Below, in pieces: positions 20,604 to 32,884 of a DNA stretch of 36,494 nt. The position numbers were made by a program, and so were the translations under genes. The notes under the pieces are model-generated. The model did no database searches. It saw only the letters and a program-made list of their open reading frames with translations, and was not told where the DNA came from. Origin of the DNA: Carex sylvatica (taxonomy: Eukaryota > Streptophyta > Magnoliopsida > Poales > Cyperaceae); the NCBI GenBank assembly GCA_964058845.1, contig CAXKVR010000057.1, positions 1 through 36,494 on the forward strand, given 5' to 3'. The first letter of the stretch is position 1; every line of letters begins with the position of its first letter.

Positions 20604-22787
20604 TCAAAATTATGGGCCTATATGGGTTCGGCCCAAATAGAAGGCAAGTTATTTTCTGTTGGGCCTAGTATTGATCATCATTAAAAGGGGTGCTCCGGAG
20701 CATATTATCGTCCATATACCATGTGGGATAATCTGGCTTAGATCCAGAAGAACCGTCTGTTTTCTCAATAATAAAAAAAAGAAATAGCCGTTTGTTTGCA
20801 CCAAACGAAACCAAGCATTTTTGCATGAACTGTACGGTGGAAACTGAGAGGCAAGGCAAACTAAACCAAGCATTTTTACATGAACTGTACGCTTGTGCTG
20901 ATCATAATTAAGATCAACGCAAGATTTTGTGTTGACCGCGTTAATTTTTTGTATTGAAATTTCATAAGGTAATTTCTTAATAAAAATAATCAATACAGAG
21001 GCAGATTTCAAAACACAAAATATTCAAGGTTTTCATGTAGAAAATAAAATCTGCAATACAGAATTTTCTTTAAAAGGTTATAAACAATTTTTCTTTTCCC
21101 ATAAAATGATTGTTGAGGTGATATTGGGATCCCACATTGAGAATTAGCGACTATTCTGAACAATTACTCATCCATTCAATTGTAAAACATAACTAAAACT
21201 AATTCGTGAACCGAAATTAGCACTATTCCTCATTCATTCAAACACATTCAAAATAAACAAATGTAAAAGTAGTTTGACGAGAGAGAAACAAGAGGGTGTT
21301 CTTAGACAAAAGCCGACCAGTGCAACTACTCATTAATGATATGGCAATCGACGTCACATTCTGAGCCCAGTCCTGTAAACACTGTGGGGACTGGGGTGGG
21401 GCCAACATGGGAGCAAATTTGTCAAGTTACTCGTAGCAATTGGAGCAAGTTAGTTTTTGGAGGTGTTTTATCTGAGTGGGATAACTTTTGTATATATGTA
21501 ATAAGTTATTTAGTTTGATCTTCTGTACATAAATTTTTTTATCAATATATTTGTTGGCAACCTTGTTGTCGACCAATTAAAAAAAAAAGTAACTAGACAA
21601 TGAGATCCAGCCGAACGCATACTGAACATAAATATGACCCTAAAATATAATAATACGTTACGAATATAATTTTTTCATCAAGAAAAAAACTAAGCATTTT
21701 GTTTAAACCAAACTTGAAACGGATGCAGGAGGTTAGCTAGTCAGGCCTGGAACATGTTTATGTGTTTTTAGCTTCTTTTTTCTTCTCCAATATATAGATA
21801 GTTATCTAAATCAGTCACATTGCTAAATTAATAAACTTGTAAAATTAGAAATTTTGTTTTATTTCTGTAATTTATGTTACAATTATTACAATTAATATTT
21901 GCATTTAAAAATCCCATGATCCAAGATGCTTGGTTCAAGTGCATCCTATTTTTTTTTTAAAAATATTAACAAATTGCAGCATATATACCGACCAATTGTT
22001 AGGAGCAGCACTTGATTTTATTCGTTTTTCCAAATTAATAGTTGGCATTTTGATATTTAAAATTGAAAAAAAATAAATCTAAAATAAGAAGAACTGGACT
22101 TTAGAAGTCCAGCCTATATAGTTTTCTAATTTTGGGCCTAATGATTTGGGAATAAGTACATGGCTAAGGCATCATGGACTGGACTTTCAAACTTCGCTCA
22201 TCAAGCCTGAACTTCAATTCAGTGTTGATTTTTTTTTTGGAATTTTTTAAATTTCAATTCTAAGATGTTAATTTTATTATTTAAAAAAAATTGGGGAAAA
22301 AAGAAATATAGAAAATATAAAAATATTGTTGCAAACCCTTATGGTGGAAGTCTGGCACAGTCAGAAAATTGAGAGTGAAGACACTGGATAATTTAATATA
22401 TAGTGTAATCTTATTTTATTTTAAAAATTAGATAAAATTATAATTTATGTATGGGGACTTACCTCATTTTCCTCACGGCCAGAATCTTTATGGATATTCT
22501 TCATTTCACAAGAAAGGGCATGATATACTAAGTCCTGTATATAGAAAAGGTCATTAATTACTGTTTTTCATTAGAAGCTGGAAGAACGACCAAAACCACA
22601 AAACTAAGTGGCCTATATATTATATAACAGGAGTGTACGTAGGAACTAACTACATTGAGCTAACATAACATAATTTCAAATATCTTCTAGAAGCGAAGAT
22701 TTCAAACATTCAATACCACAAATTTCAATTCAAACTGACAAGAACCAAAACTTAACACTAGTACTATAGTCAATCAATTATTGTTAA
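20604..22787. other. AT-rich spacer between the hAT element and copy B, including a short direct repeat
   Basis: ACCAAGCATTTTTRCATGAA followed by CTGTACG occurs at 20810 and 20865, a 55-bp direct repeat. The last part (about 22640-22787) is probably the 3' untranslated region of the minus-strand transporter. No other gene is supported; short frames near 20650-21010 and 21336 show no domain. Confidence 0.5.
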
Positions 22788-24723
22788 TCAATTATTGTTG
22801 CCGTTGTTGTTTCCATTGACTCCTTCCTTCTCCTTCGTTCCCTCATGCTCCACTGGTACCTTATCCGAGCTGGTGCTCACGGCTTCCACCTCTTTGTTAG
22901 CTTGCACCGGCACTCCGTCTCTAAACCTCGCATAAATATCCTCTTTGTAAAAATTTCTCGTGCGCCACACCAATACCAGAGACACTACAGCGCCGATGAA
23001 TGTCACTATGGTGATAATGATGAATGATTCCTTGAAGCACTGCACGCCCAAACATGTCAAGTCTTTCGTCCCGGGTGGATTTTGCTTTCTGGCTTCTTTG
23101 TCGTACATACGGCCGGCGATCCTCACATTGAGTATGTACGACCCAATCGGACTTGCTACGGCACCAAAGTTGTATAGTGTAGAGTAGTATTTGAGCCCGA
23201 ATATTTCTGATATTATGGCGAAGAGAAGAGGCCACTGTGCGCCAAAGCAGAAACCGATGATGACTGATGCAACATAGAGGCTTTGGTTCACACCGAATGC
23301 GATAAGGATGTGGCCGACACAGGAGAGGAGAAGGATGAGAGTCAGCATGAGTGGACGAGGGAATTTGTACCTACAATAAAATTAAAAGGTGATGATTAAT
23401 AAATAATAATGAAAATTTAATTAAAAAATCATCCATTAATTCAAATAAATTAATCATATTAAATTGAGAGAATTAGAACTTCTAAGAGATTCCGATATAC
23501 CTCTTGAGGATGTATTCGGAGACAAACCCAGAAAAATTACGGCCGGCATAATTCCAAATGCTGATTAGAGATACAAAAGTGTTGATGCTCTTAGTAGGGT
23601 AGCCTAACGACTGCCCGATTTGACCCATGTTGTCGACTGCCGTTAGTGTGCCACCTATACCGCATATTGTAGCTAAGAAGAGAATTATCATGTCGATGCT
23701 GAAGAGCGCTTGAAAGATAGTGTAATCTTCACCCCTTGCTGGAGGACTCAATGCACCCTTAACACTGAGGCATCCCAAGCTTGAGATCGGTTCAGTCTCA
23801 TTGCTTGCTTTGCTGATTGCTTCAGGCTCTGCTGGTTGGTCTGAGACTGTAACAATTGTTATGTTTTTTTCAGGCTCTGGTGCAGTGATTTGCCCATATG
23901 TTTTCAACTCTTCTCGAGCGATAACATAGATAGGCAAAAACACAAGCAGGATGACTATGGTAGTGGTGACACTAAACTCGGCATGAGTGAAATTAACTTG
24001 GTTCTCTACTATAATAGCAATCATGAGGAACACTGCAAGGGCTATGGAAATGTAAAGGAACTTAAAGAAGGATTTTGTTTCTCCCTCGCGATGGGTGTAC
24101 GGTATGATTCGTATGGTGTAAGCAAAAATTATGGAAATGACACCAGGTAACCATGCTATGAGGAGAACAAGAGACTCGGAGTCATTGCCATATAGTGCTT
24201 GGTAGAGTTGTGTATAGATTGCACCACTCAGGCCGACAAAACTTTTGAGTAGTCCTAGCACAACTCCTCGACTCTCTGGGAAATTCTTCACAGCTGTGAC
24301 AAGTGCGCCGGTATTAGCAAAAGACTGTGAGTTTGCACCAATACATATGTAAAGGCACATGAGCCAGACTTGGGGACGTGCGGTTCGGCCGGTTATGGCA
24401 AGGTAAATCATGAGATAACCACCGAGGTTCATGCCTGCGCCGACTATAAGTACAACCCATGGCGGCGACACCTCATTAATAAGCCCAGGTATAATACCGA
24501 CATTGGCACCGAGGTCCTTGAAGAAGCTAAGAGTGTTTAGGGTTTGTTGGTCGTACCCAAGGTTCTTCTTTATGTCTTTAGAGTAGATACCAAAGATGTA
24601 TGTCCCACCGGCTGCCGCCATCACAAGAATGGCGGCAAAAAACATGAACCACCGGCCATGTAACACATGCATGGTGAAGCCGAAAGGGCTGAATTTGGGC
24701 CCATTGCTTCCGGCAAACACCAT
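22788..24723 (-). CDS. Nodulin-like / NFD4-type MFS transporter, two exons, 601 aa (copy B)
   Basis: This is a paralogue of the gene at 15079-16821, in opposite orientation. Exon 1 is 24723-23501 and exon 2 is 23370-22788. The join is AG|G in ...YILKR|YKFPRP, with GTATAT donor and TTGTAG acceptor, and the intron is 130 bp. The Nodulin-like half has RWFMFFAAILVMAAAGGTY, YDQQTLNTLSFFKDLGANVG and NFPESRGVVLGLLKSFVGLS. A hydrophilic loop (about 268-330) leads to the MFS half with GEDYTIFQALFSIDM, DNMGQIGQSLGYP, the family motif FGAQWP, and FGLKYYSTLYNFG. The C-terminus is hydrophilic and Asn-rich (GNNNGNNN). All motifs are intact. It is expected in a membrane and its substrate is unknown. Confidence 0.94.
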
Positions 24724-25727
24724 GGTTATCTTGTTAGGGTTTGTATTTGCTTGCCTGACTTAAGTTAGAGTGTTGGGTATATATTGATATTAAGGAAGCT
24801 TAAAAAAAAGAAGTAGAAATGTGACTGTGTGTGTCATGTTTTTGGACTTTTGACTGAGAAAATTTGAATATTCTATCAGCGAGGTAAGAACCAGGTAATT
24901 ATCATTGACCAAGTTATTGAATGGCTTATAGGAAACTCTAAGAGGCAAGTAAGAAAGGGACCGCTATTGACTTGTAACATAGAAACAAACTCTGAGGGTG
25001 GATTATAAGCAATGTTTTTTTGTGGCAATCATAACAGAGTATGTTGTGTTGCATGCAAAACAATGTATATTTTTTCAGAATAGATTTTATATTTTTATAT
25101 GAAACTTTTCAAAACAGTACTAACTGTTGTGCTTTCCTTCCTAATTTAACCTGACAAAATTACAAGTTTGATATGAAATAAAAGGTCAAATTTGTCTGGA
25201 GTGGTCCAATAAATTTGGAGAGTAACCTCACAAAATTACAAGTCACAACAAGGTATAACTGTCATTATGTCACAGACAGATAAAACATACATAATACCAG
25301 AAGTTTATGTATATGTGTGGGTAAAAATGTATTCACAACGACACAGCATTAATTTATATTAACAAAACAAAATGCTGAAATCAAGGAAAAAAATAAAAAT
25401 GATATTGATACACTGGAGGACATTCTTTGTGTGGGCTATTCGCTAGTATAAAGTTGATATCAAGCTAATTAAATGTCTAATTTGTGATTTTCTATGGGAA
25501 GAAAATTGTCTTTTATTACTGGATGAATTATATGCTGTTTCTCGCTAGCTACTAGCTAACTAATTATTAAATACAATACCAATAAAAATAAGAACTTTCA
25601 GCACCACGGAAATCATTAAAATAGTAATAGAATCAGCTCTTAATCTAGTGATAAATTAAGAGCAACACTTATCTCGAGGTTATTGGTTTGAAACTTATGA
25701 AAGATTCTTTATAAACATTACATAATA
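24724..25727. other. Promoter region of copy B and AT-rich spacer
   Basis: A TATATA stretch at 24778-24783, read on the minus strand, lies about 55 bp before the ATG of copy B and is the likely TATA box, giving a short leader. The rest is AT-rich and holds nothing else I can support. Confidence 0.5.
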
Positions 25728-26872
25728 TGAGGGTTAAAAATTTTCATTGGTTTTGCGTTTCATATATCATTTCTATTTTCTAAGTTTTAACAATCAATCC
25801 GAACCAGTGTTGTAAATAATGGTATGCGGTCGTCGGACGGACGGGGTACCGCCAAGCAATTAATCGATATGTGACCGATTAATTTGAATTATGCGAACAA
25901 TTTAACGTTTTTATTAAATTTATGTATATATCATAATTTATTTAACTCAATAAACTTATTAAATAAACTTAATTTCATTATTATAACATGACACTACACT
26001 TTTTTTTTTAACGCATAAGCACTTTACATGTGTCAGTAACACATTTATTTAATGAAAAAATAAATTCAAGAGTTATACTTTTTTCAAATACTAATAACAT
26101 ATTATGTGAAAGAAATGAAAAATTTCAACATAAAATCACTAAATTTAGTTTATAATAACAACTTAGTTTCGTAAATTAATATGTCATACCAATTGAAAAA
26201 ATTACATCAGTAATTAGTAAGAAAATATATGATAAATAAATAGAAGAATAATTAATCAATTTTAAAGTAAGTAAGAAGAAAAAATATATATATAAAAATA
26301 TTGAATGTATTTCCAAGTACAAACAAAACCGCAATACATGATTTATAAAACTTATTTCACACACTATCACATAAAAAAAAAATCAATGTGTAATTTTTTT
26401 TTTCTGAAATAAATTAGAATAAACGGGAATAAACGGCTGATTAAAAGGTAAAATGGCCGATTAATTTGAAAAATTTGTCAAAAGTCATCCGTTAAGTGTA
26501 TTCGTAACAATTTGATCACTGTTTTTGATTAAACGACTGATTAATTGGCCGTTTAGGCCATTTTTTACAACACTGATCCGAACCGCTTAATATGACCTTC
26601 ATATTAAATTGTGCTTGTATACAAAATTATATATATATTTTTTTTTTTTTGCTATTTTGTAAGATAGGTACAAAATCATTGTTTTAAAAAAAATATGGAC
26701 CATTCAAAAATAATGATTTTGTATCTCTCTAAACAATTAGTAAAAAATATAAAAATATAAAAATTTGTTAACTAAATATATTTCAGTATGAAGATCATGT
26801 TGAACGGTTTCAATCGATTATTTAAACTTTAAAAATAGAGATAATAATATCGAGGAATGATGTAACCCTACT
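25728..26872. mobile_element. Foldback element (family F, copy 2) split by a hAT insertion
   Basis: Left part 25728-25804 (GAGGGTTA ... AATCCGAAC) and right part 26576-26872 (ATCCGAACCGCTTAATATGA ... ATCATGTTGAACGGTTTCAA ... TAACCCTAC) together form the same palindromic layout as the other family members. The hAT element at 25805-26575 and one copy of its target duplication separate the parts. Outer ends GAGGGTTA and TAACCCTAC are inverted. Confidence 0.65.
25805..26575. mobile_element. Non-autonomous hAT element, 771 bp, with perfect 8-bp target duplication
   Basis: ATCCGAAC flanks it at 25797-25804 and 26576-26583. The termini are CAGTGTTGTAAATAATGG at the left and, inverted, CAGTGTTGTAAAAAATGG at the right, with 17 of the first 18 bases equal. 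GATTAAT and ACGGCTGATTAA motifs recur near both ends as possible subterminal binding sites. No transposase is encoded. Confidence 0.9.
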
Positions 26873-27263
26873 CAAATAATATATATAAAATTAAATTTAA
26901 AAAAGTTTATCTTTCTATCTAAAAATAAGAAAGTGGTGACTGTGGCACATGCGAAATTAGGAGTGCCAAACACAGAGGAAACAAACCAGATCGAGAGTAT
27001 ATTGGTCCAGCACGTACTTTATCTGACTGGATAAAGGGAATGATTAATTGTTCTTTGATTGCGTAGGTATATGTATTTGTTGCAGAATACAGACATTGTG
27101 AATATTCTTGTGATCCGCACTGCGTTGAAATTTCTACGCAATTCTCATACGACAGGTATTGTTAAAATTACTACATCAGCATGCGTGGAGATAATGTTAC
27201 GCAATTATGGAATAATGCTGATCAGCTATTAAGTAGACCAATTAATATTTTAATACTTTCTTT

Positions 27264-28134
27264 CATATATATATATATATAGACTAATATGCTTTCAGTA
27301 GCATATGGGCCGAAGTACTATCGGTCTAAATTTAAAATTTTGAAATTCAAAAAGTCGATATGAACCGTTAGATGTGATCTCTTGTGCTTGGAGACCAAAT
27401 TTTACATTTTTCTGAATATTTTTACTATTTATTAAGTCACTTTGAAAATTATTAATTCAACAGTGGCTTCTCATTTTGAAAATCCAAACAACTGATCCGA
27501 ACCGCTCAACAAGATCTCTATATTGAAATGTACTTGGAGACCAAATTTTATATTTTTTGGAATTTTTTTACTATTTATTAAGGCACCTTGTGATTTTTAT
27601 TGTTTTTACTATTCACAGTAAAACAAAAAATTTCAAAGTAGCTTAATAAATAGTAAAAAAATTTCAAAAAATATAAAATTTAGTCTCCAAGCACATTTCA
27701 ATATAGAGAACATGTTTGAAAATTCGAATCAGTTGTTTGGATTTTCAAAATAAAAATATAGTGTGTAGTACAAATGTATTTTACTCCACGGCTCAACCAA
27801 GTCAAAATAGCCGATTCAAACCATTAGATATTTAATCTATATTAAAATGTACTTCGAGACCAAATTTTACATTTTTTAGAATTTTTTTACTATTTATTAA
27901 GATGGTTTGAAAATCATTGTTTTTTAATGGTGCAGAATTTTTAATAAAAACAACAATTTTCAAACCATCTTAATAAATAGTAAAAATATTCTAAAAAATA
28001 TAAAATTTGGTCTCCAAGTACATTTTAATATAGATTAAACATCTAACAGTTTGGATCAGCTATTTGGACTTCAAAACTAGACATATGAGCGCGAATTAAA
28101 ATACCCTCATTAATTCACGAAGTAGCGTAGTCTT

Positions 28135-28155
<21 letters not shown>
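27264..28155. mobile_element. Cluster of nested family F foldback elements
   Basis: Two clear palindromes lie at 27473-27751 (arms TTTTGAAAATCCAAACAACT and inverse) and 27800-28077 (arms beginning GTCAAAATAGCCGATTCAAA). A single left half lies at about 27310-27460. All share a CTTGGAGACCAAATTTTA block, a TTTTTACTATTTATTAAG block, and complements of both. TA repeats near 27264-27281 and a TC/TA microsatellite at 28136-28184 bound the cluster. Nothing is coding. Confidence 0.75.
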
Positions 28156-28180
<25 letters not shown>

Positions 28181-28184
<4 letters not shown>

Positions 28185-28605
28185 GAGTAAGTCTACCATA
28201 CATTGCAATGCATAGGCACCTCTATGCATTGGACTATAAATCACCATATTCAAAGTTCAAATGACCGATCCAAACCGTTCATCTTGTTCTCCATATTAAT
28301 ATGTGCTTGGTGACCAAATTTTATATTTTTTGGAATTTTTTTACTATTTATTAAGTCACTTTGAAAATTACTGATCCAACGGTGCCTTTTGATTTTACTG
28401 TAACCGTTGGATCAGCGATTGTCAATGTGGCTTAATAAATAGTAAAAAAATTCCAAAAAATATAAAATTTGATCTTCAAGCACATATTAATATGGAGAAC
28501 AAGATGAACGGTTTGGATCGGTCATTTGGACTTTAAATATGGTGATTTATAGTCCAATGCATAGAGGTGCCTATGCATTGCAATGTATGGTAGACTTACT
28601 CTATA
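28181..28605. mobile_element. Near-perfect ~420-bp inverted-repeat element (family F) inserted in a TA microsatellite
   Basis: The arms start GAGTAAGTCTACCATACATT and its exact complement closes the right side. By eye the roughly 205-bp arms differ at about 11 positions, mostly near the centre (around 28390). TA repeats lie on both sides, which suits insertion at a TA-rich target. It is the least decayed member of its family in the window, so it is probably the youngest. Transcribed, it would fold into a long hairpin. Confidence 0.85.
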
Positions 28606-30099
28606 TATATATATATATATATATATAATTGCTTGAAGATAAAACAGTTGTTTGTATGAAAATATTATGAACACATATATTTTTTTAAATAAAAGTGAAA
28701 ATCAAACTATCTAACTATTTTATATTTATAAAGAATTTTTTATCTGAATTTCGAACATGCAATAACATACATATTATTTAATAATTATGAGAATAATACA
28801 TATAATAAAAGCTCCCCTTCTAATCCGGACACATATAGTTTCGAATTAATTTACGACATTTTGACATTTTGCATCGAGGACAATATTTTAATCACCGAAT
28901 ATGCATATTATTAATTTAATAACAAAATATATTCAATAATTTTAAACGACACGTGCACTTGAGTGTTCTTTTGGCAACAAAATTCAACAATTTAAACAAT
29001 TCTGTTTGAATGATTGTTAATTTGTTCTGATCTTTTTCATACATGAACCATTATTTGATAAAAAAAATACTTTTCTATGCCTTTTGGTCACAGAGTATAC
29101 ATACACAAAACAATTCTAATTCAACTACGCAACACGTAAGGGTCTCTTGGTCGGTATTATTTTTCCCATTTGTTGAATAATAATCTAAATTGAAAAATAT
29201 CAACATAAATACTTGAGCTGATTGAATAGAACTTCCAGCTCAGCATGAATGGGAACATAATCTTGATAATTAAATACTTGATATATACTGATAAACCCAA
29301 GCTACTTGTACTACAGTTGGTCAAAATTTAATAGAGCCACAGATTAATTTGCTTGGTCAGAATATAATACTTATTCTGGGTGGTGTAAACGCCACAATTT
29401 TGTACATGAATACGACAAAATCATTGCTCAAACGCAGAGAAGATTTATTTATAATTATATTAACAAGGATTGATAAGAGCTGATAAAAAAAAGCACTTTT
29501 GACAAGTCAGGGATAAGGTTCAGTGTGAATGTGTGATGGTACAAGAAATTGATAATTTCCTACTATATTTAGAAAAATATAACTTTGCTTATATTACTAG
29601 AAAATTTCAAAGAGACTTATCCAATTTTTATTGGATTTATTTGAGAATTGTATAATAACAAATGCCACGGAGGATCATTAGAGATCATATTTCTAATTAG
29701 TCAACAATATATTCCGATGTTAATTAATGCCAAAGAAATTAATCAGCTGATTTTACGAAACGAAACTTGGCCATTTGTAGACAATAAGAATTGTGAATTT
29801 GGAATTCTCTAGTTTCAATCAATCATTTAATTTTAGAAAGTGATATTTTGCACAGGAACACTGTTTATTAATAGAACTATAGAGGCAACTCAATGGTTCT
29901 TCTCAAGCATCGCAAAATCAATATCTTAATTTATATTAATTTTTAGATAACTTGCTTATAAGGAACCAATGAGATGTTTGGTGAAGGCCAAGTTAAATAA
30001 GATTTTAGTTGGTTTTTCAAAGTTATTATTATTTAAGTTTTTTTTATTGTTTGATTGAGGCTTAAAAAGTAAAAAAGATCGAAATTTAGAAGAAAAGTG

Positions 30100-30130
<31 letters not shown>

Positions 30131-30932
30131 CACCGATCACAACGGGCTCCAGCTTCCATAGACATGATCGGTACTACGTAGGTGATTAACTTAGGTCGAC
30201 TTAAAATTAGCCTTTACGTTGATTTAGGCTGGAATAACTATTCCGTAATTGACGGTCACTCTAAGTGAGGAATACATTAATTTCATATTCCTCGATTTAA
30301 GTAGCGGATAACAAATTCATAGTGGTTAAATATGTTTCATAGGGGAGGCAAATTCATAGCTGATACAAATGTGATTGTTTTAACAGTTAGTTTGTAAGCT
30401 TTAAATCCAAATATTAAATAAAAGATGGAAAGTTTAGAAAATACAATTTACATTATTTAACAACAATAAAAATCAGCAGAATGATTGTCAAAATAAAATA
30501 AAAAAATGAATTTTGAATATGCCTTATATGATCATATATGTTGTGCATAAAAATTTAGCTTAATTAATATGAAAACGGCTCGTCATCAATTAAACGATAT
30601 AAAAAAAAATATTAAGGGAAAATTGCACTAAAAATATAACATACTTGTTATTTATTTATTTTTATTACCATTGAGTCAGTTATTGAAATTGTGAAAAAGT
30701 TGGGGGGCTATATATTTATTAAAAAAAATAGAAGCACCACAATGTCACATGTATAACAAATATTTTCATGTAAAGGAATCATTTTTTTTTTCCTTCATCT
30801 GTTTAACAAAACATCATACTTTTTAGTTATGACCAAAAGAAATAACTACAATTAAACATTAAATATAATAGTGCTATTTTAAAATTGAACTATAATGATC
30901 ACTATATTCGTACAAACGCTAAAATATTGATG
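28606..30932. other. AT-rich spacer with an AT microsatellite
   Basis: A TA microsatellite runs at about 28602-28627 and another at about 30100-30126. No gene, RNA or clear transposon boundary was seen in the remainder. Confidence 0.5.
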
Positions 30933-30942
30933 AATAATTATT

Positions 30943-31750
30943 TGAGTACCTGTAACAGTACCCGCACTACAGTATTCGCACTTAGATTAATATTATATTA
31001 TAGTCCCCAGTAATTATATTGTGTCCATTAATTATTATTCTAAAAATATATTATATAGTTTCAACTAATTATTGTTCTAAAATCCCAGTAGCACTATTTC
31101 TTTATGGTCTCCACTAATTATAGAGTTTTCCTTTTACAGTACCCGCACTCGTTCCCGTATCAACTTTTTTCTAACAAAAATAGTTGACTTCATAGGAATA
31201 AGTACTTCAGTGTATAGATAAAACTACTTTCAGTGTCATATATAAAAAATACTTAGATATTTATACCTTCGTAGTTATAAATATTTAGAAGATAAGATAT
31301 TAACACTTAAAAAGAAGATATTAATACTTTGATGCATAACTTGTTATGGTTATCCCTTTTCGAGTTCTCCAATCATCCCCGCGTCAGCATTCATCTAACA
31401 AAAATAGTTGACCTCATACGTATAAATATTTCAGTGTATAAATACTTTCAGTACTTAGATATTAATACTTTCAGTGTCATAGTAAAAAATACTTGCAAGT
31501 ATATGTATAATACTTGTACGGCGAGGTATAAATACTTGCGCGACGACGAGTCTGAATGTACGTCATTATGGATCTCATTTGAAAGAAAAAATTGCTTAGG
31601 TATTAATAATTTAAAAAAAAATGTGGATATTTTGCAGTCTCTACATAAAATTATCTTTCTGCATTTAATTTTCGGTAGTCCTTCTGCGAATACAGTGCGG
31701 GTATACTACTGCGGGTACTATTATTTTCGCGGTACAGTACCCGCATAATA
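30943..31750. mobile_element. Unclassified repeat element with inverted GTACCCGCA ends
   Basis: The left end reads GAGTACCTGTAACAGTACCC then GCACTACAGTATTCGC. The right end holds the inverse (GCGAATACAGTGCGGGTATA then CTACTGCGGGTAC). AATAATTATT flanks both sides (30933-30942, 31751-31760), a possible target duplication in AT-rich sequence. Inside, AACAAAAATAGTTGACTTCA followed by ATACTTTCAGTGTCATA-type sequence is repeated at about 31172 and 31397. A 139-codon frame across it has no known domain. Confidence 0.5.
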
Positions 31751-31760
31751 AATAATTATT

Positions 31761-32044
31761 CACTTCATAGCTATAAATACTTCCGTGCATATGTATTAAT
31801 ACTTCAAGAAAAAAAATCGAATTATAAAGTTTTTATAATCTCTAAAAAAAATTATTTTTTAACATTTAATTTTCAGTAAATACAGTCTGACACTGTTATC
31901 AGCTTTCAAAATTGATAGCATATATAGCATTTATTATTTCGAAATGCTACAGCGACCGTATGAATGCTATTTAAATTTTCAAGGAAAATTGATTAGTCTT
32001 CACTCATGCACACACCATCCTTTTTGCTTTAGTTCTATATGAAA
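31761..32044. other. Spacer between two mobile elements
   Basis: It begins with a third diverged copy of the TTCATAG-TATAAATACTT repeat seen in the preceding element, suggesting that element once extended further. Nothing else is recognised. Confidence 0.4.
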
Positions 32045-32052
32045 ATGTTGGT

Positions 32053-32526
32053 TAGAATGGAAAAATTAAAACTTATTGTGCCGTGACTAACATGCTCTAA
32101 TTTTGGTGTCGTGGCGTACTGTGATTAAAATGTTCAGGGGTAATTATGGCATGTGAATAGTTACAGTACGCAAATAGTTACGGCACGCGAGTTACGGTGT
32201 GACTCACGTGCCGTGATCATTCGCATGTCATGTTCAAACGTAACTGGTCACATTTCTCATATTGAACTATTTTTTCATAATTTAAGTTAGTTTATTCAAT
32301 ATTCACTATTTGATTAAGACCTAACGATCCTAATTATATTTGACTCGCGTGATTACGTGCCGTGCTGTGATCGGATATTTCGCGTGACGTGCCGTATCAA
32401 ATTTTCTACAAACTAATCACAGCACGTAAATAATCAGAACACGAGACACACAAGTCACGGCACGGAACAGTAACACATACCGTTTCGTGACAGAGCCGGC
32501 TCCTTCGTGCCATTTTTCCCACTCTA
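32053..32526. mobile_element. Non-autonomous hAT element, 474 bp, with perfect 8-bp target duplication
   Basis: ATGTTGGT flanks both sides (32045-32052, 32527-32534). Termini are TAGAATGGAAAAAT at the left and, inverted, TAGAGTGGGAAAAAT at the right. The interior is rich in CACGGCACG/CGTGCCGTG-like short motifs in both orientations (about 32075-32220 and 32340-32470), which look like subterminal binding sites. The end at 1-49 of the window belongs to a related element. No transposase is present. Confidence 0.88.
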
Positions 32527-32884
32527 ATGTTGGTCTTTGTATTACTATATAATAATTAAGAAGGTAAGAAACATCTTGCAATGTGAACTCTTACAAAGCA
32601 TATCAAGTAACATATCAGAATTTCCTGAAGTTGCAGTAGACTTGTAAATCTTCTAGATACATGGGTTCGTTAAAATCAACAGAGAAATAAACGTACTTGA
32701 TCAGATATTTTCTCAAATGAAAGTGAAGGCATGAGTACGTCTATGCTATACATGTATCAAAAATAATATTGTCCATTTAATTTTGTCTAATAGCTACCTC
32801 TAGCTTGTGGATGCGATAGTTTTGTTTTTCTCAACTAACATATAACAATGTTAACTTACAAAAAAAAGAAAAAAAAGATAGCAA

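Noticed and set aside
21310..21460. GC-richer patch that might be a structured RNA
   Set aside because: No tRNA or snRNA boxes, and no convincing stem layout, could be identified.
22845..24150. Plus-strand open frames across the minus-strand transporter
   Set aside because: They are antisense shadows without any domain.
22788..24723. Two separate minus-strand genes (22788-23348 and 23482-24723)
   Set aside because: A GT-AG intron at 23371-23500 joins them in frame into one transporter.
31329..31748. 139-codon plus-strand frame
   Set aside because: It lies within a repeat element with internal duplications and has no recognisable domain.
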